Source: Papiliotrema nemorosa (Eukaryota; Basidiomycota; Tremellomycetes; Tremellales; Rhynchogastremaceae). Taken from it: a stretch of 64,000 bases of DNA. Where the stretch lies: assembly GCA_032158125.1 (NCBI GenBank), contig JASKOT010000001.1, positions 310,001-374,000 on the forward strand. The letters run 5' to 3'. Within the stretch, counting starts at the first letter, position 1. Every line of letters begins with the position of its first letter. Below, in pieces: positions 51,006 through 63,159 of the stretch. The notes under the pieces are model-generated. The model had not been told where the DNA came from, did no database searches, and worked only from the letters and a program-made list of their open reading frames with translations. The position numbers were made by a program, and so were the translations under genes.

Positions 51006-52708
51006 ATGGCTAGGGACGACGCGTATGATCCCGAAGACGATGTCGACGTCGACATGGATGAGGATGAAGAGATCAGGCCGAGAAAGGACAAGGGAAAGGG
51101 AAAGGCAAATGGACAGGTGAGCCAACCTCTCATGACTGGACATCTAACGGCGTAGGGGGGAATGCAGACGTGGGAAGGGGCGTATGCCAGACCTTGGGAT
51201 GTGCTAGAAGAGGATGAAGAGGGAGGATTACAGAGCACGGTGGAGAAGCTTCTCGCCAAGGGTCGAAGGAGGAGGTGAGTTGGTCCAAGTCATTCAACGG
51301 ACCGCGTTGAGAGACCAGAGCCCAGGCGTCTGAAACGCCTTTGAGGAGGTCAATCATCCGGCATATGTTCATCATCCTCGATTTGTCTGAATCGATGCTG
51401 GATAAAGACTTTCGTCCGACCAGGTGAGCTGATTTGGGCATATCGATTCGCAGCTCATCGGTAGATGGGAGGTGACTTTGACATACCTCAGAGGATACGT
51501 CACAGAATGGTTTGACCAGAATCCGCTAGGTCAGATGGGTATCATACTGCTTCGAGATCGACTTGCCGAGACGCTTGTGCCCATGGGAGGTCAGTGAACA
51601 CGGCCTTTGTCGGAGACCGTTGCTGATCCATAGGTAATCCGCAAGAAATCTTATCCCTCCTCTCGGACAAACGCAAACTGGAACCCTCAGGCGAGCCGTC
51701 GCTGCAAAACGGATTCATCATGGCCAAAGGTGGCATGTCGTGGGTATCACACAGAGCGTTTGCAAAACATGCGAATGTCGCTTATGCCAGGCATCTACCT
51801 TCCACCTCTGCACTTGAGATACTCGTGCTATTCTCCGCCATCTCCACAGCAGATCCTGATGGAGCCACCACTATCCAAGGAACGATGAATGACCTGGTTC
51901 AATCTCGTATTCGGACTACCATCATCTCCATGGCTGGAGAGATCAAAATCTGTCGTCAGATTTGCGAACGTACAGGAGGTCGATTCGGGGTATCCATAGA
52001 TGAGGATCATTTCAAGGAACTCATGTGGGAGACTATCCCTCCTCCTGCTCAGACCATGTCTGCCCCTGCTACACTCAACGTTCGCGCAGCATTGGCAGCT
52101 GGAGGACAAGGAGCAAGAGGTGCGGGAGGCAAGCGACCGCCTCCAGTAGGGGATTTGATGGTCATGGGCTTCCCTGTCAGGTTACCCCAAGGTGGAGAGA
52201 CCATGTGTGCATGTCACGGTCGGTTGAAAAAGGGAGGATATCTATGCCCGAGATGCGGAAGCAAGATGTGCGACGTGCCCACCGATTGCGAAGTGTGCGG
52301 TTTGATGGTGGTAAGCTCGCCCCACCTAGCGAGGAGGTATGCCGAGTCTTGAGCACTGTATATTCAATGCTGACATTCCCAGTTTCTGGTTCCTCTTCCC
52401 CGTTGCCAACTTTGCGGTGTTCGGGATAGCCGATGCCGAGGCAGCAGAAGCAGAGCATCGCCTTTCTGAAAGCTGCTTTGGCTGCGACAAGCCGTTCCCC
52501 AGTGTAAGTCTGCCCCTCGTGTTCGAAGTCATTTCCGCTGACTTGACAGCTAGAGGACGTTGGAGCAGCGGCAGGCGTAAATCAAGTCGACGAGACGATC
52601 AGTCCGACGAGCCGGTACCATTGCGCCAAATGCTCCAACGATTTCTGCATGGAGTGCGATTTGTTTATTCATCACACGCTACATACTTGCCCCGGGTGTT
52701 CACAATGA
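51006..52708 (+). CDS. SSL1: TFIIH core subunit Ssl1/p44
   Basis: Ssl1 (human p44) holds and activates the XPD/Rad3 helicase inside TFIIH, in transcription start and nucleotide-excision repair. Acidic N-terminus [18 protein letters not shown]; then [20 protein letters not shown]. The vWA domain follows with [21 protein letters not shown] (DxSxS), [31 protein letters not shown], then [18 protein letters not shown] and [17 protein letters not shown]. The zinc motif [31 protein letters not shown] follows, then SSPHLAR over an intron. The C-terminal C4 ring is FGCDKPFP...[27 protein letters not shown], ending SQ and stop. All cysteine sites expected are present. About six introns. Confidence 0.93.
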
Positions 52709-52854
52709 TCGACCTGACACCTCCTTCTTCAGTACCTCACACGTGTAGTCGTAAATGTGCACTTTTCTCGTTGTATTATAAATGCATGGCGACGAGTATA
52801 CACCCTGCAGCTGCTGTGCACGAGGTCCGGGTCGGAGCCGGGTTGTCGTGATGT

Positions 52855-53720
52855 CTAGTACTTGTGACGTGTAGAGTAATCTAGCGATGAGCTATATTCT
52901 TTTGGGGTTTGTCGACTCACCTCGAGGAGACACGACCAGACCACGTCCTTTCGAAGCGCCTCGATAGACAGTTTCTATAATATCGATCACTTCTTGTTTA
53001 TCCGTCATGGGCCAATTTCTGCACATGATATCAGCTTTCACATCGTTTGCTGAGAAGCGGAGAAAGAGAGAGACTCACATTTTGTTGTTGTTACCCGTTC
53101 CCAGATCTATCATGATATGTTTGTTTCTGCCATCAACTTCGCTCTCGCTCTATAGAATACAAGAGTGAGAGGATAAGGCAGAGGGTGTCGGTAGAGGGCA
53201 GCTACCAACGACGATGACGTACCGGTAGAAGAACATGAGGGTACAATTATCATACAGCTCATACATCTACACATCAGTTCCCTCCACTTGTTCAAACAAA
53301 ATCTCACCTTGTTGAAATCCGGTACTTCCGTTATATCGACTACGACATCAGCTCCTTCTGATACTCCACGACCAGACCAAAGAAAGTGACATACCCAGGT
53401 AGATCACTGCAAAATTTTGTACCTTTTCAGAAACGCTGTACAGTGTTTCGTCCATTGCCATACAATCGGGATTATGGTCGTGTCCGAATCGAATACAGAC
53501 TACTCTATCTTCTTCCACTAAAATGGCCTGAGTGTCAGCTGGACCTCATCACTGAATCAAGATTCAAAAGGCGCCCATCTGAGACTCTTATCGTGGGAAA
53601 AGGTAGAACGAGACATGTAATGAGACGTACTTGGTCGACATGCCAGCCGGAATGCAAGCTATTCATCAGTCTACAGTCCAGAAACGAGTAAAGTGCTCAC
53701 TGGGTCATAAAGTACGACAT
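52855..53720 (-). CDS. DIB1: U5 snRNP 15-kDa protein Dim1/Dib1, thioredoxin-like
   Basis: Dim1/Dib1 is part of the U4/U6.U5 tri-snRNP and needed for pre-mRNA splicing. A 20-nt first coding exon (MSYFMTH, start 53720) joins LHSGWHVDQ, as in relatives. Later blocks are visible over several introns: Asp-rich thioredoxin segments near 53500-53280, VPDFNK, MYELYDNCTLMFFYR, MILDLGTGNNNKMNWPM, TDKQEVIDIIETVYRGASKGRGLVVSPR. A last 40-nt intron (52881-52920) gives DYSTRHKY and the stop, close to the family end. Without that intron the protein would end in an unrelated tail. The family is usually about 142 residues and this fits. Convergent with SSL1 (146 bp). Confidence 0.93.
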
Positions 53721-54005
53721 GGCGTCGAGATTTTCGTAATTGGCTTATGGAGTCGATGATCAGCTGCGCTTTTGGCTGTTCTGGCCGTCCGAACGGATTC
53801 AGCCCGAGATATCGTCCAGTGGTAATGGGTTGCAAAATGTCAGAAAGTTCAACAGAGGTCGCGAGCAAGTCGAGATAGTTGGGTGGCAAATCCACTTCGA
53901 CTGTCTGTTTCAGCTCCTTAGCCCAAACTATTCATACACAATGCAATGTCCGTGGATGTATAGCTACAATGTTGACAAAGACATTCGCAGTAGGAATAAC
54001 CAGAC

Positions 54006-56519
54006 CTATACCAATATGAGGACACCCACCACCGCCAGCAACACCGCGATTGCACTGATTCCGCTTCTCAGACCGGCACCTCCGGCGGAATTACCAGGTG
54101 AACTCGTACCCAGTCCGCCATCTACTCCTATCCCGCCCACCGATGTCGTAGTCGCATTGGAGATATCTACTGGACTGATGATTGGCACCTTACTGACACT
54201 GTATGCCGAAGCATTTGCCAGACCCATCGTCTCGATGGCCAAGGGTGTGCGGGACGGAATCACGCTGAAGATGTAGGACGGTAGTGAATAGGTGGGCGTG
54301 GGTAGTACAGCGTTAGGGATCTCAGTGGCCACCGTGACTGTGGCTGAAAATGGTATGATGGTCGTTGGAACTGGACCGTACGGCGAAAGTGACGCGGACG
54401 ACACTGAAGAAGAGGTGACAGAACCATCAGCCGATGTCGATGCTGAAGAGAGCGCGGGCAGCGACGTCGAGGTCGTAGCCGTCAACGCCGCAGCCGATGA
54501 GGCGGCGCTGGACGTGGAGGTATAACTCTCAAGAGGCAGGAACCCGACGAGCGGGGCTTGTTCACTGTTGATCCCGTAGCTGATCAGATCAGAAACGCTG
54601 AAGTCGCGCGAAAGACTTGACGCACCTGAAAACACTGTACACCTTTTTCAGGAACGGCGTTCCTAGTGACCAGTCGATCCCATCACTGGACGGAGCCTGG
54701 GCATGAGTTGCTGTTATGTGCGTTTCTAGGACACATAATCTCACTGTACCAATTGGCCAGGCGAGACAGAATGTCGAGGAAGCAATCTCGGCATACATCC
54801 AGTCTGAAGGCTGGAGTGTAACATATCGACCGCTTCCATCAGCTATGCTCCGACGGCTGTTTTCTAACACTCACCCAAAAGCAAACCCAAGTGTCATCTT
54901 AGTATCGCAAGGCACAGCCCATTGACCTGTACTCGTCTGCCTTGCATCTGGGATCTGGTCAAAGATCTTGGCTACTTGGGAGATTGGCCCAGATATACCG
55001 TTGAACCCTGCGTCGAGCAGCGCGATAGATGGAAGGCCTAGATACGCGTAGGACGCTTCCAAGTTGATATCTGAGCCATTGACTGAGACGTTGCGTAATT
55101 GGATGGCCCAATATAGATAGTCCTCATCTTCCAGCTCCGATAGTGTTTGCGGGACCGGTGCTGGCGAGTCGACTTGGTCTGCGTTGTCCGAGCTCTGGCG
55201 TTTTCTAGTCGCAGCAGATGACCGAGGACCGATTGGCGTTCCGGTGCTGGCATAGACGGTCTGGCTAGCTTGCAAGTTGATAGAGGCCGTGGAGGTTGGT
55301 GTACCGTCGATGGCCGTACTCTTCGTGCTCGAGATAGCATATCTGCCGAATGGCACTACATCATGCCATTCAATATCATCTACCGTTGAGCCCGTGGTGT
55401 TATCCGAAACGAACAAGCTGGACACTCCACCCAGAGTAAGAGACCCGATAGACTCGTCGAATCGCGGTGGGAGAGAAGACGGTCCAGAGCTAGTGCTTGT
55501 CGTACGAGACGCGTTACGAGGTGCTGTGAGGGCAAGTCCGAAGACGGGATAAGGGATATGTGGTGTATCGACAAGCGACTCGAGCAAGGGGGAAAGATAT
55601 GGAGAGGAACTGCTTGTAGCGGAAGGCGTGACAGATGATGATGATGATGTCGACGAGGGTCCCTGGGAAGAGTCGGCAGACCTCGTAGAGCTTTGCGATG
55701 AGCTGCCGACGCTGGCGACATTGAGATAGCTCTCGAACAATGCTCGAGCGAGGACGGACAACCTCGGGAAGCCCAGACCCAATATCCCAGAGATCTTCTG
55801 TTCTGCCAAAGTCAAATTCGTTGCGTTCATCATACCTATCCATCAGCATCACTCCAAGACGACGAGCAGAGCTCACCAAACACCTGACTCGGGATCGTCG
55901 ACAGCCCAAGCGATACTTGTTCTTGGGCTATGAACCCACTAGCCACCCTACCGTCCGCAAAGGAGACATTCCACTTGGTATCGTTCCCATTGATCTGATG
56001 AAATGTACTGCTGGATTTGGTGGTATCGTAATACGGATTGATGGTAGGACCTAGAGAGGTTGGACAATTATCGCCGCATAGGGTCGAAGCAAGTAATAGA
56101 TCGGAAGAACCGAGGTCGAACTGGAGCGGGTATCCGACAGCTGGTGAACCAACCAGAATCGGTACGACATAGGTGCTACCAATGAGCTTCATATGAATAG
56201 GAAGGTAAATTACATACTTGTGAGCTGTTGCGAGATCTATCACACTTCCGTTGTCCAGTGATCTCTTCTGAATAGCTCGAGATGAGACTTGATGTAGGGG
56301 TAAATCCACTCCTCCCCCTCGTTCTAAATACGGTCTGGCCAGCAGCTTCCTCCTCTTCAACCTGGATTCAGGGCAGGGCAACCACCGCGCTCCATTCTGC
56401 TCGAGGTCGCGTCGATGGAGAGGACGCTCCAAGTGGCTGTACGGATTGGGAGATGGGTATGTCCCGAGGGATAAAGGCAAAAACGCGAAGACCGCGAGAA
56501 AAGCAGCTGTCGAAACCAT
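54006..56519 (-). CDS. Pepsin-fold aspartic-protease homologue, GPI-type, with altered active-site motifs
   Basis: The start at 56519 gives a signal peptide (MVSTAAFLAVFAFLPLSLG) and a propeptide-like basic part. The pepsin fold follows: VVPILVGSPAVGYPLQFDLGSSDLLLAS, disulfide CGDNC, the flap strand WNVSFADGRVASGFIAQ, AEQKISGILGLGFPRLS, the second lobe GLPSIALLDAGFNGISGPIS, TFCLAWP, and IDWSLGTPFLKKVYSVF. A Ser/Thr-rich stretch of about 150 residues and a hydrophobic C-terminus (AIAVLLAVVGVLILV) suggest GPI anchoring to the wall or membrane. Both catalytic Asp-Thr-Gly triads are changed (DLG and DAG) although each Asp remains, and the flap Tyr is Phe. A Ser-rich insertion lies in lobe 1. It may be a weak or inactive protease. 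About four introns; the C-terminal joins are less certain. Confidence 0.82.
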
Positions 56520-57094
56520 GTTTACGCTAATTACACCTCGAGACGATATCCATTGAACTCAGATATTTCGGTTGGCAAGGGGTTCAGAGGTCGGTCTCTG
56601 GCAGATGGAAGGTTAGAAAGACGATTTGCAGTGACCACAGAGGGCGGCTCGAGATGCGGCGGGAGTGGTTGTTGCACCGGATTTAGCGGGTGGGCACTGC
56701 GAGCTGTGCAGCCAGTCGGGTAATGGTAGCGTCTCTAATTAGGGCGACGGCGGGCAGATTCGTCGTACGTCGTGATTCGTGTATCGGTTCTTGAAGATCT
56801 AACCTATGCTATGCGGAAGAAGTGTCCATGAGGGATGCAGAGTGCGAGTAGATGCAAGATGCGGAAAGGGCAAACGCTGCTCGTTCGAAACATTTGTGGC
56901 TTTGCGCCGACGGTTCCTGACTTGTTTCGGAAATATATTCGCCACTCGACACCCTCTGAGCGAACCATACTGTATCAGGCATGACCATTGGACGAGAGCT
57001 CGAGCCGTATGCTGGACATTAGGCGCCGTCGACCCGAATGAGTTGTCTGCATACAACATCAAGCTTCTATCCGGCAATGTACATACTCCCAGTA
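56520..57094. promoter_or_regulatory. Promoter region of the aspartic-protease homologue
   Basis: This is 575 bp between tandem minus-strand genes. It is expected to hold the protease promoter and the 3' UTR of the unknown protein at 57095. No element was recognised. Confidence 0.4.
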
Positions 57095-59073
57095 TCAATA
57101 CCCATCTTTGTACACTCTGAAACCCAACTCGTCTCCGTCTCCAAAGAAGTCTTTCTCACTCGCCATATCCTCCTCCTTCCCTTCCGCGACCGGTGTGAGC
57201 TGCCTGGCCCTTGTTCCACTCGAATTTACGGTCTCTGGAGGATCAATATCCATAGTGTTCATCTCTTCACCATCGTCAGAGAATTCTTGAATAGCTTCGA
57301 CAATTTCTTCGGGTTTCGAGCAAGTGACCATAATGTCTGGTGAGGTTGAGAGGTTGTCGATCGGATCTGAACCCAAAGAGACGCCGAGGTCTTGCTTGGT
57401 ACTCCTATTTGATGGACGCTGAGCACTTATTGGCTTGGCAGTGTTCTTCCTTGGTCGCTTGCGAGATCGTCGCGCTTCGTTCTCTACATGTTGGGGAATA
57501 TCGAATCGGAAGGCAGCTTCGGTCAGCCGTACTTGAGGCGCGATTGCAGCAGAAGAGAGATTGTCCGACTCTTCCAGACTATCGTCGTAATCTACTTGAC
57601 GGGGGTAATTCGGATGATCGACCCAATCTTGAGCGTCTTGAATGTCCAGAGAACGGAGATTGAGTTCGTCCGACAAATCACTTGGATCCGTGCCGGTGTA
57701 GCGGTAGTCTGTGTCTTCCTCCCGGTCAGCTTTCGTGGCTTCGAGGACATGATTGTAAGGCTTCTGTCCCGGATGAGACTCGACTTCATTCACGGCCTCA
57801 TTGACCACCCACAGCGGGTTCGTCAAGGAGGATCTGATCATACTTTGTCGACCAATACTCCCCCCTCGTCCTCGTTTTCGACGATGTTCAATAATATCTT
57901 GATGAGCATGCGCGAGAGTAGAAGGAATGACCCCTCCGCCCGGGACTTCTGTGCCGAGGGCGGGCAAAGCCGGCGACAAAGCTGGAAGTAAACCCTGCGT
58001 TTGTGGCCAGTCATTGTCGGATGGAATTATCGTGGGCAAACTTGAATCAGGGCGTTGTACAGTCTCCGGCACAGCTTGCTGAGGTAGTAACATGTGATAG
58101 CTGTCATTGCTTGGACGTGTTGAGCCAGCTTGGGATCCGTGTAAGAAACGACTCGGTCCGGAGTAGACCCTACGGGAGGGAGTATCCAACGTAGATGGAG
58201 GCGGTGACGAGGAGGCCCAAGACGGTGAGATACACCGTTGAACAGGATCTTGATAGAACATGACGCTTCTCGAAGCCTGAACGGGTGCCTCTACGCGAGG
58301 TCGAGGGTAGAATGGCTCGATGTGACTGTTTTTAAGGATGCCGTCCACATATGGTTGCTGTGGCACCACCCTATGTGATGGATCAAATCGATGGGGAGCG
58401 TCGATGGGCTGTTGTGGCTGAGAGAGGGGTGTGGAAGTGCCGTCCGGGTCAAACCCGGGAGAGGGGAGATGTGGGTACAGGTCGGCCGAGAAATATTGCA
58501 GAGGATCGTACATCGTTGCGAGATTGATATTCAGTTGTCGGTCCTGCGGAGCATCTGCGCCCCTGTTAATCTGCACACCGTATGTTGAAGGCAGGCCGGC
58601 GTAGTCTTGATGCCCATGGTAAATATCTCTTCTCCAATGGCGATACCCTTCGTCTTGATGCGTATCGCTGTAGTGGGGAATCTTGTCGATATCTTTTTCG
58701 GAACGGGCTGGATTCAAATTTCTATAGAGCATTTCATCTACCATTTGTTCGATATCAGGGTGCAGATTCTGCGTGATTACCTTCTCGTCCCAATCTCATT
58801 CCTGAGAACTTACCCTTGTCCCATACTCTCGGCGTGAAGCGGGGACCAGGGGTAGAGCCAGCCTCGCCGATCCTCGGAGGAAAGGATGTGGATCATTATT
58901 GTAGCCACGAGCTGAGTCATCGGTACATGGAACTTTCTTGACGTCGGAGAGCTTCTTGGCGAAAGATGGGCGGTGAAAGGAGCTGCTGGGTCAGAGAAGT
59001 CACAGTCATAGTAACGGTCAGTCAGACATGATTAATGTCACCTTTTATCTTGCTTTTTGATCTTGTACACCAT
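57095..59073 (-). CDS. Unknown disordered protein, probably nuclear
   Basis: No family was recognised. Three exons were joined by frame and splice signals: a first exon from ATG 59073 (MVYKIKKQDK), over AAAAG|GTGACA...ACCCAG to SSSFHRPSFAKKLSDVKKVP, over ACAAGG|GTAAGT...CACGCAG to NLHPDIEQMVDEMLYRN and the long last exon to the stop at 57095. About 620 residues. The protein is Pro/Ser/Gln/Tyr-rich in its first half and acidic near the end, with a basic cluster RRSRKRPRKNTAK (about residue 485) that fits a nuclear localisation signal, and HRRKRGRGG earlier. The short C-terminus reads DELGFRVYKDGY. It is divergent from ARPC2. Without the first two exons the frame would start at an inner ATG (58744). 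Confidence 0.7.
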
Positions 59074-59320
59074 TTCTCTTGTACCTATACGCTCATGAAA
59101 AGAAGGAACATGAGGAAGAATGGGTGGTGAAGGGTCGAGTCTAACTAGTCTAACTGGGAGCGGGGGAAATGAGCATGACATGGGGCTCTAACAAAACAAT
59201 GAGCCTGACAACATTGTCACCCCGTGAACTGTGTCGTCACTCCCCTCCCCCAGGTCACTGCTGTAGCAGGCACTTGCTTCCCTCTCTCGACCCATATCAT
59301 CCTCTGCATAGACCTGTACC

Positions 59321-60561
59321 ATGATATTGCTAGAAGTGAGTGACCGGGAAGGCAGCAGGGATCATGCTGATTCCAGTCACACAGCGTCATCATTCACGAT
59401 GTCTTGACGGATCGGTTCGAGAAGTAAGTCTCAACCCCGATTCGGTCTTCTGCTCATATCCCCCTGTGCGCAAGGTGGTCATACTGATCTTGCAGACCAT
59501 CTAGGATGGATATCCAATTTGTCGACTATGACAATGTCCGGTTCCACCTCTCCACACCCGAGTCCAAATCCTCGATAATGCTTTCTATGGGTATACAATG
59601 TTGGCCTGATCTTGTCAAATACGGAGCACGACAACATTTGGAGCAGGAACTTGGCGGATATCTGCTCGCTGAGGGAGATACGGAGCCTGAGTATGATGTT
59701 AGTCTGGTCATCAACCTCGAACAATTACCTCAATCACCTGGTACGTTGATCGCGTCTCAACCTCTCGCCTGCGGTTTGCCGTTGGACGGGGTCGTGTTGA
59801 CAAGCAGAGGAGCGAACAGCGTTGATCAGCAAACTCGCCCACTTCAAATCCATCGCCATGTCTTCTCCCTTCCTGGCTGCGTTTGAAGAGCAGAAATCGC
59901 TTCAAGCCAACTACAAGGAGCCGGCAGGTGCACAGCAGATGGATGTGGTTGCTTCGGACCAAAAGGGCGATCTGAAGATTGTCAAATATAGAGAGGAGGA
60001 GGCCATCTTCATTCAAGCCAGTCACGACCGAGTCACCATCATATTCAGCACCGTCTTCAAGGAAGAGACGGATCGAGTATATGGCAGGGTATTCTTGCAG
60101 GTCAGTGGAAGTGTGACTCCCTTGTTCGCTCTGCTAATCTGGCAGGAATTCGTCGACGCAAGACGACTGCAGAGTCTGCAGAATGCCCCTCAGGTAATGT
60201 ATTCGAACAGAGAACCCCCATTGGAAATCCGACATCTGCCTGGGCTGAAGAACGGTGAAGACTGGGGATACGTCACTTTTGGTGCGTCTTCCTATACTCT
60301 GACACGCCAGAGGATCAAGTCTGATAAGCAGTCCTTTTCCCTCGACATTTCGCCAACCCTGCTCAGACTGTCTCCACCATCAACCGAATCCAGTTGTTCA
60401 GAGACTACCTTCACTATCACATCAAATGCTCCAAAGCCTACATGCACTCGAGGATGCGATACCGAGTCGCCGAATTCCTCAAGATTCTCAACAGAGCGAA
60501 GCCCGAGGTTGCTGTACAAGACAGGAGGACTGCTACAGGCAGGACTTTCCGCTCGAGATAG
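59321..60561 (+). CDS. ARC35: Arp2/3 complex subunit 2 (ARPC2/Arc35)
   Basis: ARPC2 is the scaffold subunit of the Arp2/3 complex that nucleates branched actin at endocytic patches. A 15-nt first coding exon (MILLE, start 59321) joins [16 protein letters not shown] and [22 protein letters not shown]. Then come [13 protein letters not shown], over an intron [18 protein letters not shown], then [58 protein letters not shown]-type sequence, [33 protein letters not shown] and the usual end [11 protein letters not shown]. The last motif agrees with TGKTFxSR of relatives. About six introns. Confidence 0.92.
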
Positions 60562-61494
60562 GTGGATCAGGGATGGTGGAAGGATTGGTAGTCATGTTGT
60601 CGAGGTTTTTAGGAACACAAAATGCCAGATGCAACGGTGTAATTTCTAGCTCACTTCATAACAGTCCAAGAGAGAGCCATTTGGCAGGTTCCCGCAGTGT
60701 GAGACCGAAGATAAACTGCGAGCATGTATGTTTGCTGGTCGTCATGGGCGTTGTCTCTGACCCAGACGCGCCAGTCTCGGTGTGGTCTGAGAGGCAGCCC
60801 CAAACCTAGCTCGAATAGTCACCCTGAGTAGAAGGTGATGTCTGCAAATGTACCAGACGCAAGGGATGCATGTATGTCTCTGCTGTCTCTCTCTCCCCTT
60901 GAGTGTGTCACCTTGGAGGGAGTGTGATGTCTGTATCGATGGGACAGAACGGCTTATTTGCAGAACCCTGACCCGTTTGCCACTTTGGGTGTTTGTTGAC
61001 GCTGGGTAGGGTGAGAGGTGTGGAGTCTCCACATCTTCGATCCTTCCCAACCCGCCTCCCTCTTTAACCCAAAGACTGCACCGTATCCCAACCCATCCCC
61101 TCACCTCCTTCATCTATCCAGTCCATTCTCCAATCCTCATTCCATATCTTCGATCCACTCGCTGCTCATCCTCCATCGACTTTTTTTTCGACCTTGAACG
61201 TTGAAAACCCCACGCTCTTTACACCATCCTTCGCAGCGTCCAATTTTCGAGGGTCCCAAAACAACTCGTACGGCAACTCCCGAATTCTCGACAAACAACT
61301 CTCAACCTATAAACCTCACCAAGGGTTGGTTGACACTCTTCTATCATTTCGACCCTCTACCTCCTCTAGTCTTCTTCCCTTCGCTCCTTGCCTCCACTGC
61401 AACTCTCACGTTCGACGATACCTTGACTGTTCTCGTCGCTGCATAGCTCAACGCCCCTCTACGCCCGACTCTCCAAACAACCACTTCAGTCAAC
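60562..61494 (+). promoter_or_regulatory. Long promoter and leader of the B-type cyclin gene
   Basis: This is 933 bp without a recognised gene. The right half is rich in C and T (61000-61490) and carries a TTTTTTTT run near 61182. The long 5' region is in keeping with a cell-cycle-regulated gene. An open frame that crosses it (61194-61559) has no protein-like features. Confidence 0.45.
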
Positions 61495-63159
61495 ATGGCC
61501 TCTCGAGTAAGTCACTCCCCCTTCCCCGGACTTTTTCCAGCTTGCGAGACATTTACTGAAGGCTCAGAATCCCACTGCTCGTCGAGCAGTCAGTCGACCT
61601 AGGACCGACGAGAATGTCATCCCTACCCAGACTCTTCGGTCCAAGTCTTCCATGCCTGGCCTCGGTCCTGCGCAGAGAGTAGGCGTCCCAGTCAAAAAGC
61701 TCGGAGCACCGGCTGCAGCTCCTGTCAAAGCTGGTGCAAAACGTCCTCTCGGTGTCTCTTCCAACTTGCAAAAGGAGGATCAGCCTGCAGAGAAATCCGG
61801 TAAGTTTGCCCCTCCACCAATCGTGGCACATCGCTGAATCAACTTTAGGCAAGAATGTCAAGGCGGAACCTCGTCAACCCCTCGCATCCCGAACAGATGG
61901 AAACGCCATTCAAACTCGACCCATCGCGCCTGTCCCAAGTCGGTCCAAGCCTGTCGTTGTGTACGCCAACCCCGAGTTGCCCGTCACTGCAGAGGAGGAG
62001 GAGATTGTCTCCGAGATGGATGTCGATGCTACCCGCGTAGACCCCATTGTCCACATGGATGCCCATCTTGATGATCACAGCTCTGCTGGTGAGATGTCTG
62101 AAGACGAGGAAGAGGAAGAGGACGATGAGGATGATTGGATCAGGATGCCTGATGAGGACATGGCCAAAGCCCATGAACAGTTGGCGTTGGTCAGATCGAC
62201 GTTCCAGGATGATATCGACATGTTTGATACGACCATGGTCGCCGAGTATGCCGATGATATCTTTAGGCATATGGAAGAGCTGGAAGTGAGCACCATGCCC
62301 AACCCTCGATACATGGACTTCCAGACGGAGATCGAATGGTGAGTTAAATCTGGCCCATCCATCGACAGCATCTAACAACCAGGTCCATGCGAACCACATT
62401 GATCGACTGGCTTCTCCAGGTCCACCTGCGATACCACATGCTGCCAGAAACACTATGGATCGCTGTCAACCTCGTCGATCGATTCCTCTCCATTCGAGTC
62501 GTCTCACTCGTCAAGCTGCAGTTGGTCGGTGTCACCGCCATGTTCATCGCTGCCAAATACGAGGAGATTCTCGCTCCAAGGCAAGTCACCACGTCACTGA
62601 TCTCTGCACAACGCTGACTTTTGCAGCGTTGAAGAGTTTGTCTACATGACAGAGCACGGATACACAAAAGACGAGATCCTCAAAGGTGAACGCATCATCC
62701 TCCAAACCCTCGACTTTACCATCTCTTCCTACTGCTCGCCCTACTCTTGGGTCCGAAGGATCTCCAAAGCCGACGACTATGACATCCAGACGAGGACATT
62801 GTCAAAGTTCCTCATGGAGGTCACACTATTAGATCACCGGTTCTTGCGATGCAAGCCTAGCATGATCGCTGCTATCGGCATGTACCTCGCCAGGAGAATG
62901 TTGGGTGGTGACTGGGTAGGTTGAGATGTTTCGTTCTGAGAGAACGAGCACTCATTCGCAGAACGAGTCTTTTGTCTTCTACTCCAACTTCACCGAAGCT
63001 CAGCTCGTCTCTGGAGCCATGTTCTTGTGCGAGCGATTGGTCGAAGATGACTTTGAATCGGTATACGTCTACAAGAAATACGCCAACAAGAAGTTCCTCC
63101 GAGCTTCGACTTTTGCCCGAGACTGGGCTATTAACAATGTTTCGTCATGGTGTAAGTGA
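61495..63159 (+). CDS. B-type mitotic cyclin
   Basis: B cyclins bind Cdk1 and drive entry to mitosis; they are destroyed through the APC/C. A 12-nt first coding exon (MASR) joins NPTARRAVSRPRTDENV. The N-terminal part holds two destruction-box-like sites, KRPLGVSSN (about residue 62) and RQPL (about residue 90). An acidic run follows, then the cyclin box: MRTTLIDWLLQVHLRYHMLPETLW, AVNLVDRFLSIRVV, KLQLVGVTAMFIAAKYEEI, and after an intron SVEEFVYMTEHGYTKDEIL. The second box has SKADDYDIQTRTLSKFLMEV, DHRFLRCKPSMIAAIGMYLAR and the family C-terminus. The end is either WCK and stop (63159) or, with one more intron (63152-63195), W and a TAA split across the splice. About seven introns. Confidence 0.93.

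Noticed and set aside
53740..54276. Plus-strand frame of 178 codons with a hydrophobic part
   Set aside because: It overlaps the C-terminal Ser/Thr-rich end of the aspartic-protease homologue and the DIB1 start region and has no family features.
61845..62453. Minus-strand frame of 202 codons
   Set aside because: It is antisense to the cyclin N-terminal exons, whose frame fits the cyclin family.
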